Positions 31,176 through 39,718 of a stretch of 64,000 bases of DNA are shown here, in pieces. The notes under the pieces were generated by a model that ran no database searches, was not told where the DNA came from, and saw only the letters and a list, made by a program, of their open reading frames with translations. The first letter of the stretch is position 1; every line of letters begins with the position of its first letter. Made by a program: the position numbers and the translations under genes. Origin of the DNA: Dietzia natronolimnaea (GTDB lineage: Bacteria > Actinomycetota > Actinomycetes > Mycobacteriales > Mycobacteriaceae); the NCBI RefSeq assembly GCF_039525805.1, contig NZ_BAAAHZ010000013.1, one strand, 5' to 3'.

Positions 31176-31750
31176 CGTCCCGGGAGCCCACCCCGACGGA
31201 CGGGTACCGCCAGTACGGGGTGGGGGAGGATCGCCTGCAGCTGCTGTGGACCCCGTACCGGATGTCGTACATCGCCCAGTCGTCGCCCGAGCCCGCCGAG
31301 GGTATGACCGGGGAGCCCTTCCTCGACATCCCCCGGATGAGCGACGAGGACGGCCTGATGGTCGCCCGTGGCGCCCATGTCTACGTGGTACTCAACCTGT
31401 ACCCGTACAACCCCGGGCACGCCATGGTGGTGCCGTACCGCAAGGTGGCCGACCTGGAGGATCTCGACGACGACGAGGCGCGTGAGCTGATGTCGTACAC
31501 CCAGCAGTTGATCCGGGTCGTCAAGGCCGTGTCCCGACCGGATTCGTTCAACGTGGGGCTCAACCTGGGCAGCGCCGCGGGGGGTTCGCTGTCGGATCAT
31601 CTGCACCAACACGTCGTGCCGCGCTGGATCGGCGACGCCAACTTCATTACGGTGACCGGCGGAACCAAGGTGCTGCCCCAGTTGCTCCGTCAGACCCGAC
31701 AACTGCTGGCCGAGGCGTGGTCGACGGTGCCCGGGCCCGACCACACCTGA
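31172..31750 (+). CDS. HIT-domain nucleotide phosphorylase/hydrolase (Rv2613c-like)
   Basis: This 192-residue protein carries the histidine-triad motif DHLHQHVVPRW near the C terminus and the upstream block LNLYPYNPGHAMVVPY. The Rv2613c protein is an AP4A phosphorylase, so splitting of diadenosine tetraphosphate is the best guess. AP4A is a side product of aminoacyl-tRNA synthetases, which gives sense to the GTGA-coupled position after thrS (inference). GTG 31172 is set by that overlap. Confidence 0.88.
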   Translation: MTSREPTPTDGYRQYGVGEDRLQLLWTPYRMSYIAQSSPEPAEGMTGEPFLDIPRMSDEDGLMVARGAHVYVVLNLYPYNPGHAMVVPYRKVADLEDLDDDEARELMSYTQQLIRVVKAVSRPDSFNVGLNLGSAAGGSLSDHLHQHVVPRWIGDANFITVTGGTKVLPQLLRQTRQLLAEAWSTVPGPDHT

Positions 31751-31764
31751 TTGCGGGGGAACAG

Positions 31765-32409
31765 ATGCTGAGCGAGTTCGGAAGGTCGGGTGTCACCAAG
31801 GTGGCACACCCCTTCGCGACGTTCCTGGTCCGGATCGGGGTCACCGCGAACGGCATCACCCTGGCCGGGCTGGTGCTGACCTGTGCGGCGGCGGTCGCGC
31901 TCTTCGGCAACGGCCACCTGGTGGCAGGGGCGATCGTGATCGCCCTGTGCACCCTGCTCGACCTGGTCGACGGGGCGGTCGCCCGGGCGGGTGACGGCGG
32001 GTCCCCCTACGGCGCGCTGGTCGACGCGGTGTCGGACCGGGTGGCCGACGGTGTGATCCTCGCGTCCCTGCTGTGGTGGCTGGTGGACGCCGAACCGGAC
32101 AACAAGTACGCGCTCGGCATGCTGCTGGCGTGCCTCGTGCTCTCCCAGGTCGTGTCCTACTCCAAGGCCCGCGCGGACGCCGGGGGTCTGCGCACGCCCG
32201 GCGGTCTGATGGAACGCGCCGACCGCCTCGTCCTGATCCTGCTCGGTGCCGGCCTGGAGGGTCTCGGCGTCCCCTGGGCCCTCGAGATCGCGATCACGGT
32301 GGTCGCGGTGGGCAGTCTCATCACGGTCCTCCAGAGGGTGTGGGGCGGACGGGCCGACCACCTCGGGCGGCTCGACCGGCTCGGGTCACCGACGGCGGGC
32401 GACCGATGA
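31765..32409 (+). CDS. pgsA1: phosphatidylinositol phosphate synthase (CDP-alcohol phosphatidyltransferase)
   Basis: This 214-residue membrane enzyme has about six hydrophobic helices and the full family signature D66-x2-D69-G-x2-A73-R74-x8-G83-x3-D87-x3-D91. In mycobacteria the enzyme at this place (Rv2612c) joins CDP-diacylglycerol and inositol 1-phosphate to give phosphatidylinositol phosphate, the root of PIM, LM and LAM. It is followed by the acyltransferase and pimA genes, which use the product. ATG 31765 follows GGGGGAACAG. Confidence 0.92.
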   Translation: MLSEFGRSGVTKVAHPFATFLVRIGVTANGITLAGLVLTCAAAVALFGNGHLVAGAIVIALCTLLDLVDGAVARAGDGGSPYGALVDAVSDRVADGVILASLLWWLVDAEPDNKYALGMLLACLVLSQVVSYSKARADAGGLRTPGGLMERADRLVLILLGAGLEGLGVPWALEIAITVVAVGSLITVLQRVWGGRADHLGRLDRLGSPTAGDR

Positions 32410-33314
32410 CCCGGCTGGGCCAGCGGGCCTCGGACCTCGGGTACGCCGCGGGGTGGGCTCTGGTGCGCGCGCTCCCCGAACCGGTGGCACGGGCCCTGTT
32501 CCGGACCGGAGCCGACGTCGCCGCCCGACGTCAGGGGGAGGACTCCCAGCTCCGCAAGAACCTGTCCCGGGTCCTCGGGGTCGCCCCCGCGGAGGTCCCC
32601 GACGACCTCGTCCGAGACTCCTTCCGTTCCTACGCGCGCTATTGGCGGGAGGCGTTCCGTCTGCCCTCGATGGACCGCGAGGCCGTGGCCAGGGAGATGG
32701 ACCGGACCATCGAGGGCGTCGACCACCTCGACGCGGCCCTGGCCCGGGGACGCGGGGTGATCGTGGCCCTCCCGCACTCGGCCAACTGGGATCTCGGCGG
32801 GACATGGCTGGCGCGGCGGTACGGCACCTTCGCCACGGTCGCCGAGAGGTTGCAGCCGGAATCCCTCTATCAGCGCTTCCTCGAGTACCGGGAGAGCCTG
32901 GGATTCACCATCTATCCGCACACCGGTGGCGCCACGCCGCCGCTCGAGGCACTCCGCGAGTTCCTCCGCGGGGGCGGCATCGTGTGCCTGCCCGGCGAAC
33001 GGGACCTGCGTCGGACCGGCGTCCCGGTGACCTTCTTCGGTGAGACCACCCGGATGCCCGCAGGGGCTGCCAGGCTCGCCGTGGAGACCGGCGCGCCGTT
33101 CCTCGTGGCGCAGTTCTGGTATTCCGACGAGGAGACGATGCGGGTGCGGATCACCCCGCCCATCGACGTCTCCGGCGGAGTGGAGGCGGCCGTGCAGGCG
33201 ATGGCCGACCTCTTCGCCGAGGGGATCGCCCGTCACCCGGCGGACTGGCACATGCTCCAACCCCTGTGGCTGGCCGACCTGTCCGCCGACCGTCGCGCGC
33301 GGATCGAGGGCTGA
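32406..33314 (+). CDS. phosphatidylinositol mannoside acyltransferase (PatA-type)
   Basis: This 302-residue protein is of the lauroyl/myristoyl acyltransferase (HtrB) family. Catalytic His and Asp of the HX4D motif are H124 and D129 (LPHSANWDLGG), and E198 in CLPGERDL matches the second catalytic residue of mycobacterial PatA (H126/E200). It transfers an acyl chain from acyl-CoA to the 2-mannose of PIM1/PIM2 on the cytosolic membrane face. Coupled by ATGA to pgsA1 and 7 bases from pimA. Confidence 0.92.
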   Translation: MTRLGQRASDLGYAAGWALVRALPEPVARALFRTGADVAARRQGEDSQLRKNLSRVLGVAPAEVPDDLVRDSFRSYARYWREAFRLPSMDREAVAREMDRTIEGVDHLDAALARGRGVIVALPHSANWDLGGTWLARRYGTFATVAERLQPESLYQRFLEYRESLGFTIYPHTGGATPPLEALREFLRGGGIVCLPGERDLRRTGVPVTFFGETTRMPAGAARLAVETGAPFLVAQFWYSDEETMRVRITPPIDVSGGVEAAVQAMADLFAEGIARHPADWHMLQPLWLADLSADRRARIEG

Positions 33315-33321
33315 TCGACTC

Positions 33322-34437
33322 GTGCGCATCGGCATGATCTGCCCCTACTCCTTCGATGCGCCGGGCGGCGTCCAGGCCCATGTGGTGGATCTGACCGAGG
33401 AGTTGCGTCGGCGCGGCCACTCGGTCCGGGTGCTCGCCCCCGGCCGCCCCGAGAACGCACCGGTCTCCGGGATGACGCTGACCGGCCCGGGGGTCCCGAT
33501 CCCGTACAACGGGTCCGTGGCCCGGTTGAGCTTCGGACCCGCGGCCTGGCGGACCACCCGTCACTGGTTGCGCAGCGATCCGCTGGACGTGTTGCACATC
33601 CACGAACCCAACGCGCCGGGAGTCGGGATGTTCGCCCTGGCCATGTCCTCGGGACCCATCACGGCCACCTTCCACACATCCACCTCCGGCTCGATGATCC
33701 TCGGTGCCGCGGACGGCGCCCTCGCACCGCTCCTGGAGAAGATCCGCGGTCGGATCGCGGTGTCGACCCTCGCCCGGCGATGGCAGATGGAGGCCCTCGG
33801 GTCCGGCGCGGTGGAGATCCCCAACGGCGTGGACGTCGGCGCGTTCCGCGGGGTCGACGCGACGGCCGAGCGATCCGGTTCACCCACCGTGGCCTTCCTC
33901 GGGCGTTACGACGAACCGCGCAAGGGTATGGACGTTCTGGTCTCCGCACTCCCGGCCGTGCTGGAGGCCGTGCCCGACCTCCGGTTACGGATCATGGGGG
34001 ACGGCGACGAGCGGGCACTGCGGGACCGGTTGCCGTCGGGCCTCGACGTGGACTTCCTCGGTCGGGTCGACGACACCCGCAAGGCCGCGGTGCTCGCGGC
34101 CGCGGACGTCTACTGCGCACCCAACACGGGTGGGGAGAGTTTCGGCATCGTCCTGGTGGAGGCGATGGCGGCCGGGACGGCCGTGGTGGCCTCCGATCTC
34201 GACGCGTTCCGCCGGGTCCTGGGAGACGGGGGCTGTGGTGAACTCGCACCGGTGGGGGACACCGGTGGCCTGGCCGCCGCCCTCGTCCGCGTGCTCGGCG
34301 ACGACGGACACAGAGCCGATCTCTGCGCGCGCGCCTCCGAGGCGGTCCGGGAGTTCGACTGGCCGGTCGTGGCGGAGCGGGTGATCCGCGTGTACGAGAC
34401 CGTCCGTGGACCGGGGGAGACCATTCGTGTCCGCTGA
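33322..34437 (+). CDS. pimA: phosphatidyl-myo-inositol mannosyltransferase PimA
   Basis: This 371-residue GT4 glycosyltransferase begins VRIGMICPYSFDAPGGVQAH, almost the mycobacterial PimA N terminus. The acceptor-side FHTSTSGSM block and the donor-site E-x7-E region GESFGIVLVEAMAAG are present. It puts the first mannose from GDP-mannose on phosphatidylinositol. GTG 33322 is the start used by homologues. The end overlaps the next gene by 11 bases. Confidence 0.95.
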   Translation: MRIGMICPYSFDAPGGVQAHVVDLTEELRRRGHSVRVLAPGRPENAPVSGMTLTGPGVPIPYNGSVARLSFGPAAWRTTRHWLRSDPLDVLHIHEPNAPGVGMFALAMSSGPITATFHTSTSGSMILGAADGALAPLLEKIRGRIAVSTLARRWQMEALGSGAVEIPNGVDVGAFRGVDATAERSGSPTVAFLGRYDEPRKGMDVLVSALPAVLEAVPDLRLRIMGDGDERALRDRLPSGLDVDFLGRVDDTRKAAVLAAADVYCAPNTGGESFGIVLVEAMAAGTAVVASDLDAFRRVLGDGGCGELAPVGDTGGLAAALVRVLGDDGHRADLCARASEAVREFDWPVVAERVIRVYETVRGPGETIRVR

Positions 34438-35014
34438 AGTGATCCTCGTCGTCGTCGCACTGGTCATCCTGGCGGTGACCGCCCTGCTCGCCGCCTACCT
34501 CACCGCACATCGTCTCGACAGGCTCCACATCCGGACGGATCTCGCCCGAGCCGCACTGATCGGCGCCCTGGAACGCCGCCACACGGTGACAGCCGCGATC
34601 GTCGCGGAGCTGGGCGGACGGGACCCTGCATCGGCGCAGCGGTTGTCGCACGCCCTGGCGCTGGCCCGCGCCCATCCGACCGACTCGGTCACCGGGACCG
34701 ACCCCCGGCCCGACCCGGACCCGGCCCGGCCCGGCCCGCCCGCGGACGACGGTGCGCCGGACGCCGAGAGGGCGGAGAACACCCTCGGCACCCTGCTGGC
34801 CGGGCTGGACGTCGCCGTGCTGCCGGTCGACCTGGCCGCCGAACTCGAGGACGTGTCCGACAGGGTCGCGATGGCGCGGAGTTTCTACAACGACGCGGTC
34901 CGCGACACCAGGACCCTGCGCGAGAAGGGGACCGTCAGGGCGCTCCGACTCGCGGGGCGCGCCCCGATGCCCGACTACGTCGAACTCGTCGACCACCCAC
35001 ACGCGGGAGGCTGA
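34427..35014 (+). CDS. membrane-anchored LemA-like protein
   Basis: This 195-residue protein has one N-terminal membrane helix (residues 4-24) followed by helical sequence, a Pro/Asp-rich linker (PDPDPARPGPPADD) and the segment ARSFYNDAVRDTRTLRE, which resembles the LemA family motif. GTG 34427 is chosen because GGGGGAG lies 7 bases upstream inside pimA. In mycobacteria the neighbouring gene Rv2609c encodes a membrane protein at this place. Function unknown; the overlap suggests co-expression with PIM synthesis. Confidence 0.65.
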   Translation: MSAEVILVVVALVILAVTALLAAYLTAHRLDRLHIRTDLARAALIGALERRHTVTAAIVAELGGRDPASAQRLSHALALARAHPTDSVTGTDPRPDPDPARPGPPADDGAPDAERAENTLGTLLAGLDVAVLPVDLAAELEDVSDRVAMARSFYNDAVRDTRTLREKGTVRALRLAGRAPMPDYVELVDHPHAGG

Positions 35015-35035
35015 CCCGGCGCGGTGGGGCGGCGG

Positions 35036-35066
35036 TTGGGGAACCGAGGTCAGGGCGACCTACACT
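35036..35066 (+). promoter_or_regulatory. candidate pdxS promoter (TTGGGG-N19-TACACT)
   Basis: The -10 lies 43 bases before the pdxS GTG, in a 95-base gap after the LemA-like gene. AGGAAAGG precedes the GTG. Confidence 0.45.
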
Positions 35067-35109
35067 GGACGCCTACTACGAGTCATCGACGCCAGGAAAG
35101 GCCTATTTC

Positions 35110-36015
35110 GTGAGCGAGCCGCAGTCCACCGAGAACACCACCGGAACCGCACGCGTCAAGCGAGGTATGGCCGAGATGCTCAAGGGTGGCGTCATCATGG
35201 ACGTCGTGACCGCCGAGCAGGCGAAGATCGCCGAGGACGCCGGCGCCGTGGCCGTCATGGCCCTCGAGCGGGTCCCCGCGGACATCCGCGCGCAGGGTGG
35301 TGTCGCCCGGATGAGCGACCCCGACCTCATCGACGGGATCATCGAGGCCGTCTCCATCCCCGTGATGGCCAAGGCCCGTATCGGCCACTTCGTCGAGGCA
35401 CGGATCCTCCAGGCGCTCGGCGTGGACTACGTCGACGAGTCCGAGGTCCTCACCCCGGCCGACTACGCCAACCACATCGACAAGTTCGAGTTCACCGTGC
35501 CGTTCGTCTGTGGCGCCACCAACCTCGGCGAGGCGCTGCGGCGCATCACCGAGGGCGCGGCGATGATCCGCTCCAAGGGCGAGGCAGGTACGGGTGACGT
35601 GTCCAACGCCACCACGCACATGCGCAAGATCCGCCAGGAGATCCGCCGCCTGCAGAACCTGCCCGAGGACGAGCTCTACGTGGCCGCCAAGGAGCTCCAG
35701 GCGCCGTACGACCTGGTCAAGGAGGTGGCGCGCAACGGCAAGCTCCCCGTGGTGCTGTTCACCGCCGGCGGCATCGCCACCCCCGCCGACGCCGCGATGA
35801 TGATGCAGCTCGGCGCCGAGGGCGTGTTCGTCGGCTCGGGGATCTTCAAGTCCGGCAACCCGTCCGAGCGTGCGAAGGCGATCGTCAAGGCCACCACCTT
35901 CCACGACGACCCGGAGACCCTGGCGAACATCTCCCGTGGCCTGGGCGAGGCCATGGTGGGCATCAACGTGGACGACATCCCGGAGCCGCACCGGCTCGCC
36001 GAGCGGGGCTGGTGA
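35110..36015 (+). CDS. pdxS: pyridoxal 5'-phosphate synthase subunit PdxS
   Basis: This 301-residue (beta/alpha)8 barrel makes PLP from ribose 5-phosphate, glyceraldehyde 3-phosphate and ammonia delivered by PdxT. The Schiff-base Lys is K88 (VMAKARIGHF), and D31 (VIMDVV) and the phosphate loop (FTAGGIATPADAA, FVGSGIF) are present. Strong sequence conservation and usual length. GTG start after AGGAAAGG. The thioesterase gene starts 7 bases later and pdxT follows it. Confidence 0.97.
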   Translation: MSEPQSTENTTGTARVKRGMAEMLKGGVIMDVVTAEQAKIAEDAGAVAVMALERVPADIRAQGGVARMSDPDLIDGIIEAVSIPVMAKARIGHFVEARILQALGVDYVDESEVLTPADYANHIDKFEFTVPFVCGATNLGEALRRITEGAAMIRSKGEAGTGDVSNATTHMRKIRQEIRRLQNLPEDELYVAAKELQAPYDLVKEVARNGKLPVVLFTAGGIATPADAAMMMQLGAEGVFVGSGIFKSGNPSERAKAIVKATTFHDDPETLANISRGLGEAMVGINVDDIPEPHRLAERGW

Positions 36016-36022
36016 CCCACCG

Positions 36023-36940
36023 GTGGCCAAGATCGAGGACATCCTCGCGATCGAGCGCATCGACCGCGATCTCTACCGCGGTCACCCGATCGAGACCCAC
36101 CTGCAGCGCACCTTCGGCGGCCAGGTCGCCGGTCAGACCCTGACCGCCGCGGTCAGCACCGTCGACGACGACAAGCACGTCCATTCGCTCCACGGTTACT
36201 TCATCCGGCCGGGGATCCCGTCGGCTCCCACCGTCTTCCAGGTGGACCGGCTGCGGGACGGTCGGAGCTTCGCCACCCGGCGGGTCACCGCGATCCAGGA
36301 GGGCGAGCCCATCTTCTCGATGTCGGCCTCCTTCCACCTCCGCGACCAGGAGGGGATCGAGCATCAGGACCCGATTCCCGACGTGATCGACGCCGAGGAG
36401 ATCCCCGCGCCGCGGTACGAGGACCTGGACGAGACCCACCGTGTCTTCGTGGACGAGTGGGCGCAGTGGGACATCCGGATGGTGCCGCCCGACAAGCTCC
36501 GCGGATCCTCGCAGATCGCCTCACAGCAGAGGGTGTGGTTCCGGTGCGTGGACGAACTGCCGGACGACCCCAACTTCCACGTGTGCACGCTCGCCTACAT
36601 GTCGGACATGACCCTGCTGAGCTCGGCCAAGGTCATCCACCCCGATGAGCCCACCCAGGACGCCTCCCTGGACCACGCGATGTGGTTCCTGCGCCCGTTC
36701 CGGGCCGACGACTGGCTGCTGTACGACCAGACGTCCCCGTCCGCCTTCGGCGGCCGGGCCCTCACCCAGGGCCGCATCTTCGACCGGACGGGGCGCCTCG
36801 TCGCGGCGGTCACCCAGGAGGGGTTGTCGCGTCGCCTCCGGGAGGGGGCGCAGCCCTTCCCTGTGGACCTGTCGGGCACCGGGTCCGACCGCACCGCAGC
36901 CGCCCGCGGGGACACCGGTTCCCGCGGGGACCACAGGTGA
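36023..36940 (+). CDS. tesB: acyl-CoA thioesterase II (TesB)
   Basis: This 305-residue double-hotdog thioesterase has the first hotdog with FGGQVAGQTLTAA and LHGYFIRPG, and the second with LDHAMWFLRPFRADDWLLYD and the end GGRALTQGRIFDRTGRLVAAVTQEGL. These contain the Asp and Gln/Thr expected in the active site. It hydrolyses medium- to long-chain acyl-CoA. It lies between pdxS and pdxT as tesB2 (Rv2605c) does in M. tuberculosis; no metabolic link is known. GTG 36023 matches the homologue start; the stop overlaps pdxT as GTGA. Confidence 0.93.
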   Translation: MAKIEDILAIERIDRDLYRGHPIETHLQRTFGGQVAGQTLTAAVSTVDDDKHVHSLHGYFIRPGIPSAPTVFQVDRLRDGRSFATRRVTAIQEGEPIFSMSASFHLRDQEGIEHQDPIPDVIDAEEIPAPRYEDLDETHRVFVDEWAQWDIRMVPPDKLRGSSQIASQQRVWFRCVDELPDDPNFHVCTLAYMSDMTLLSSAKVIHPDEPTQDASLDHAMWFLRPFRADDWLLYDQTSPSAFGGRALTQGRIFDRTGRLVAAVTQEGLSRRLREGAQPFPVDLSGTGSDRTAAARGDTGSRGDHR

Positions 36941-37554
36941 GCGCGGCGAATCGCCGCCGGATCGGCGTGCTCGCCCTCCAGGGCGACGTCGCCGAACACC
37001 TGCGCCACCTGGAGACCGTCGGGGCGGAGGCCGTCACCGTGCGCCGCCGATCGGAGCTGGACACGGTCGACGGGCTCGTGCTGCCCGGCGGTGAGTCGAC
37101 CGCGATGAGCCGCCTACTGGACGTGTACGACATGTACCAGCCGGTGTCCGAGCGGATCTCGGGCGGGATGCCCGTGTACGGCTCGTGCGCGGGGATGATC
37201 CTGCTGGCCTCCGTGGTGCTCGACACCCGCCCGGACGCCACGTGGTTCTCCGCCATCGACATGACCGTCCGGCGCAACGCCTTCGGGCGGCAGGTCGACT
37301 CGTTCGAGGCCGACCTCGTCGTCGACGCCCTCGGCCCCGACCCGTTTCGGACGGTCTTCATCCGGGCACCGTGGGTGGAGACGGTGGGACCGGACGTCGA
37401 GGTACTCGCCGGCGTCCGCGCCTCGGACGGCGAGGATCACGTGGTCGCGGTGCGCCAGGGCAACGCCCTCGCGACCTCGTTCCACCCCGAGGTCACCGAC
37501 GACGTGCGCGTCCATCGGTACTTCCTCGACATGGTCAGGGCGGCGACCTCGTAG
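36937..37554 (+). CDS. pdxT: pyridoxal 5'-phosphate synthase glutaminase subunit PdxT
   Basis: This 205-residue class I glutaminase feeds ammonia to PdxS. The triad is C84 (YGSCAGMI), H183 and E185 (SFHPEV). The N-terminal LALQGDVAEHLRHL and PGGESTAMSRL motifs are typical. GTG 36937 overlaps the thioesterase stop by 4 bases. The stop codon TAG is part of the probable -10 of yebC. Confidence 0.96.
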   Translation: MSAANRRRIGVLALQGDVAEHLRHLETVGAEAVTVRRRSELDTVDGLVLPGGESTAMSRLLDVYDMYQPVSERISGGMPVYGSCAGMILLASVVLDTRPDATWFSAIDMTVRRNAFGRQVDSFEADLVVDALGPDPFRTVFIRAPWVETVGPDVEVLAGVRASDGEDHVVAVRQGNALATSFHPEVTDDVRVHRYFLDMVRAATS

Positions 37555-37557
37555 AGT
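37552..37557 (+). promoter_or_regulatory. candidate -10 element (TAGAGT) for yebC, overlapping the pdxT stop
   Basis: A TAnnnT hexamer lies 78 bases before the yebC ATG and includes the pdxT stop codon. The leader has no further recognised element. Confidence 0.4.
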
Positions 37558-37635
37558 GGGCCGTCAGCGACACCCGTAAGTCACCCGGAGGTCATCCAGG
37601 CCTCACCCCAGACACCCCGGAGGGCGGAACTCCCC

Positions 37636-38388
37636 ATGTCAGGCCATTCCAAGTGGGCCACCACCAAGCACAAGAAGGCGGCGATCGACTCCAAGCGCGG
37701 CAAGCTCTTCGCCAAACTCGTCAAGAACATCGAGGTGGCGGCCCGCACGGGTGGCGGTGACCCCGACGGCAACCCGACGCTGTTCGACGCCATCCAGAAG
37801 GCCAAGAAGAACTCGGTCCCGGGCGACAACGTCGAGCGCGCGCGGCGGCGCGGCGCCGGCGAGGAGGCCGGCGGCGCCGACTGGGAGACGATCATGTACG
37901 AGGGCTACGGCCCGAACGGCGTGGCGATGCTCATCGAATGCCTCACGGACAACCGCAACCGCGCGGCCATGGAGGTCCGCACGGCCATGACCCGCAACGG
38001 CGGCAACCTGGCCGACCCGGGCTCCGTGGCCTACCTCTTCGCCCGGAAGGGTGAGATCGTCCTGGACAAGGGCGAGCTCGAGGAGGACGACGTCCTGATG
38101 GCGGTGCTCGAGGCGGGGGCCGAGGAGGTCAACGACCTCGGCGACCGCTTCGAGGTCATCTGCGAACCCACCGACCTCGTGCAGGTCCGCACGGCGCTCC
38201 AGGAGGCCGGGATCGACTACGACTCGGCCGAGTCGGGCTTCCGGGCCTCCGTCGAGGTCACCGTCGACGCCGAGGGGGCGGGGAAGATCTTCCGCCTGAT
38301 CGACGCGCTCGAGGACTCCGACGACGTCCAGAACGTCTACTCGAACGTGGATATCCCCGACGACGTGCTGGCGGCCCTGGATTCCTGA
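37636..38388 (+). CDS. yebC: YebC/PmpR-family translation factor/regulator
   Basis: This 250-residue protein has the invariant N terminus MSGHSKWATTKHKKA and IDSKRGKLFAKL, the central YEGYGPNGVAMLIECLTDNRNR and a three-domain length typical of YebC. It was long annotated as a transcriptional regulator; recent work on other bacteria ties the family to relief of ribosome stalling at proline stretches. It sits just upstream of ruvCAB, as in many bacteria. Orthologue of Rv2603c. Confidence 0.95.
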   Translation: MSGHSKWATTKHKKAAIDSKRGKLFAKLVKNIEVAARTGGGDPDGNPTLFDAIQKAKKNSVPGDNVERARRRGAGEEAGGADWETIMYEGYGPNGVAMLIECLTDNRNRAAMEVRTAMTRNGGNLADPGSVAYLFARKGEIVLDKGELEEDDVLMAVLEAGAEEVNDLGDRFEVICEPTDLVQVRTALQEAGIDYDSAESGFRASVEVTVDAEGAGKIFRLIDALEDSDDVQNVYSNVDIPDDVLAALDS

Positions 38389-38403
38389 CGGCCGCGTCGC
38401 TGG

Positions 38404-38409
38404 TAGGGT
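38404..38409 (+). promoter_or_regulatory. candidate -10 element (TAGGGT) for ruvCAB
   Basis: The hexamer is 39 bases before ruvC and directly precedes the LexA site. TTCCTG 16 bases upstream may serve as -35. Confidence 0.45.
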
Positions 38410-38410
38410 C

Positions 38411-38426
38411 TCGAACGTAGGTTCTA
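38411..38426 (+). promoter_or_regulatory. LexA (SOS) box upstream of ruvCAB
   Basis: TCGAAC-GTAG-GTTCTA matches the mycobacterial/Gram-positive LexA consensus TCGAAC-N4-GTTCGA at 11 of 12 fixed positions. It starts one base after the -10 element, where LexA would block initiation. Confidence 0.75.
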
Positions 38427-38447
38427 CCACTGGTCGGCGGAGGTTCG

Positions 38448-39122
38448 ATGCGCGTCATGGGAGTGGACCCCGGGCTGACCCGGTGCGGTCTCGCGTTGAT
38501 CGAGACGGCACCGGGCCGCGCCGTCACCGCTCTCGACGTGGACGTGGTGCGGACGAGTGCGGACGAACCGCTCGAGCGTCGCCTGCGGGCGGTGCACGAG
38601 GTGGCCGACGAGTGGATGGCCGTTCACCGGCCCGACGTGGTGGCCATCGAGCGTGTGTTCGCCCAGAACCAGGTGTCCACCGCGATGGGCACGGCGCAGG
38701 CGGCCGGGGTCGTGGCCATGGCCGCGGCGTACCGGGACATCCCGGTCGCGTTCCACACCCCCTCCGAGGTCAAGGCCGCCGTCACGGGCAGCGGTCGCGC
38801 CGACAAGAAGCAGATGACCCTGATGATCACGCGGATCCTCGGCCTCCAGAAGCCCCCGAGCCCGGCGGACGCCGCGGACGCCCTGGCGCTGGCGGTCTGC
38901 CACAGCTGGCGGGCGCCCATGCAGGGCCGGGTGGCCGCGCTCGACGCCCAGGTCTCGAGGTCACGGGCGGGGTTCCAGGCCAAGGTCGTCAAGGGCAGGG
39001 CGGCGGCCGCGACCGAGGCCGCCGACGCCGGCCGGGCGCGGGGTGGGACCGGCTCCGCCGATCAGGAACGCGCCCGGGCAGCGGCACGGGCGATGGCTCG
39101 AACGAAGGGAGTGCGCTGGTGA
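38448..39122 (+). CDS. ruvC: crossover junction endodeoxyribonuclease RuvC
   Basis: This 224-residue Holliday-junction resolvase has the first catalytic Asp at D7 (MGVDPGLTRCG), a second acidic residue in VVAIERVFAQNQ, and the C-terminal DAADALALAVCH. The core ends around residue 178; a tail of about 45 residues rich in Ala, Arg and Lys follows and is longer than in E. coli. First gene of ruvCAB, with GTGA overlap to ruvA. DNA-damage control by the LexA box is likely. Confidence 0.96.
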   Translation: MRVMGVDPGLTRCGLALIETAPGRAVTALDVDVVRTSADEPLERRLRAVHEVADEWMAVHRPDVVAIERVFAQNQVSTAMGTAQAAGVVAMAAAYRDIPVAFHTPSEVKAAVTGSGRADKKQMTLMITRILGLQKPPSPADAADALALAVCHSWRAPMQGRVAALDAQVSRSRAGFQAKVVKGRAAAATEAADAGRARGGTGSADQERARAAARAMARTKGVRW

Positions 39123-39718
39123 TCGCCTCGATCAGGGGGAGGGTGGCCGAGATCGGTCTGGACCGCTGCGTGGTGGAGGCCGGCGGTGTCGGCGTCCTGG
39201 TCCATGCGACGCCGGCCGCGCTCGCGGGCCTGCGGCGGGGAGACGAGGGGACCCTGCACACCGAGTTGGTGGTGCGCGAGGACTCCCTGACCCTCTACGG
39301 CTTCGATTCTGTCGATGCGCGTCGCCTCTTCTCGACTGTCCAGACGGTCTCGGGCGTCGGCCCGCGTCTGGCTCTGGCCATCCTGGCCACTCTCGAACCC
39401 GAGCAGCTGGTGAGAGCGCTGGGGACCGAGGATGTCAAGGCGCTCACGCGGGTTCCCGGGGTGGGCAAGCGCACCGCCGAGCGGATGGTGCTCGAACTCA
39501 AGGACAAGGTCGGCCCGGTGCACGACACCGTGGGCGGCGGCGACGGTCCGGGGATGCCGGGTGGACCGGCGGCGACCGAGGTGGCCGGCGCACTCGAGGG
39601 ACTGGGCTTCTCCGTCACGGAGGCGGAGAAGGCCGCGACCGCCGTCCTGTCGACCGATCCGGACCTCGGCCCGGCGGAGGCCCTGCGGCTGGCGTTGCGT
39701 TCACTCGGTAGGCGCTGA
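39119..39718 (+). CDS. ruvA: Holliday junction branch migration protein RuvA
   Basis: This 199-residue protein binds four-way junctions and recruits RuvB. It has an OB-fold N terminus (MIASIRGRVAEIGLD), two helix-hairpin-helix motifs (VSGVGPRLALAIL, VPGVGKRTAERMV) and a C-terminal RuvB-contact domain (EVAGALEGLGFSVTEAE). GTG 39119 overlaps ruvC; the stop overlaps the ruvB ATG by one base. Confidence 0.96.
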   Translation: MIASIRGRVAEIGLDRCVVEAGGVGVLVHATPAALAGLRRGDEGTLHTELVVREDSLTLYGFDSVDARRLFSTVQTVSGVGPRLALAILATLEPEQLVRALGTEDVKALTRVPGVGKRTAERMVLELKDKVGPVHDTVGGGDGPGMPGGPAATEVAGALEGLGFSVTEAEKAATAVLSTDPDLGPAEALRLALRSLGRR

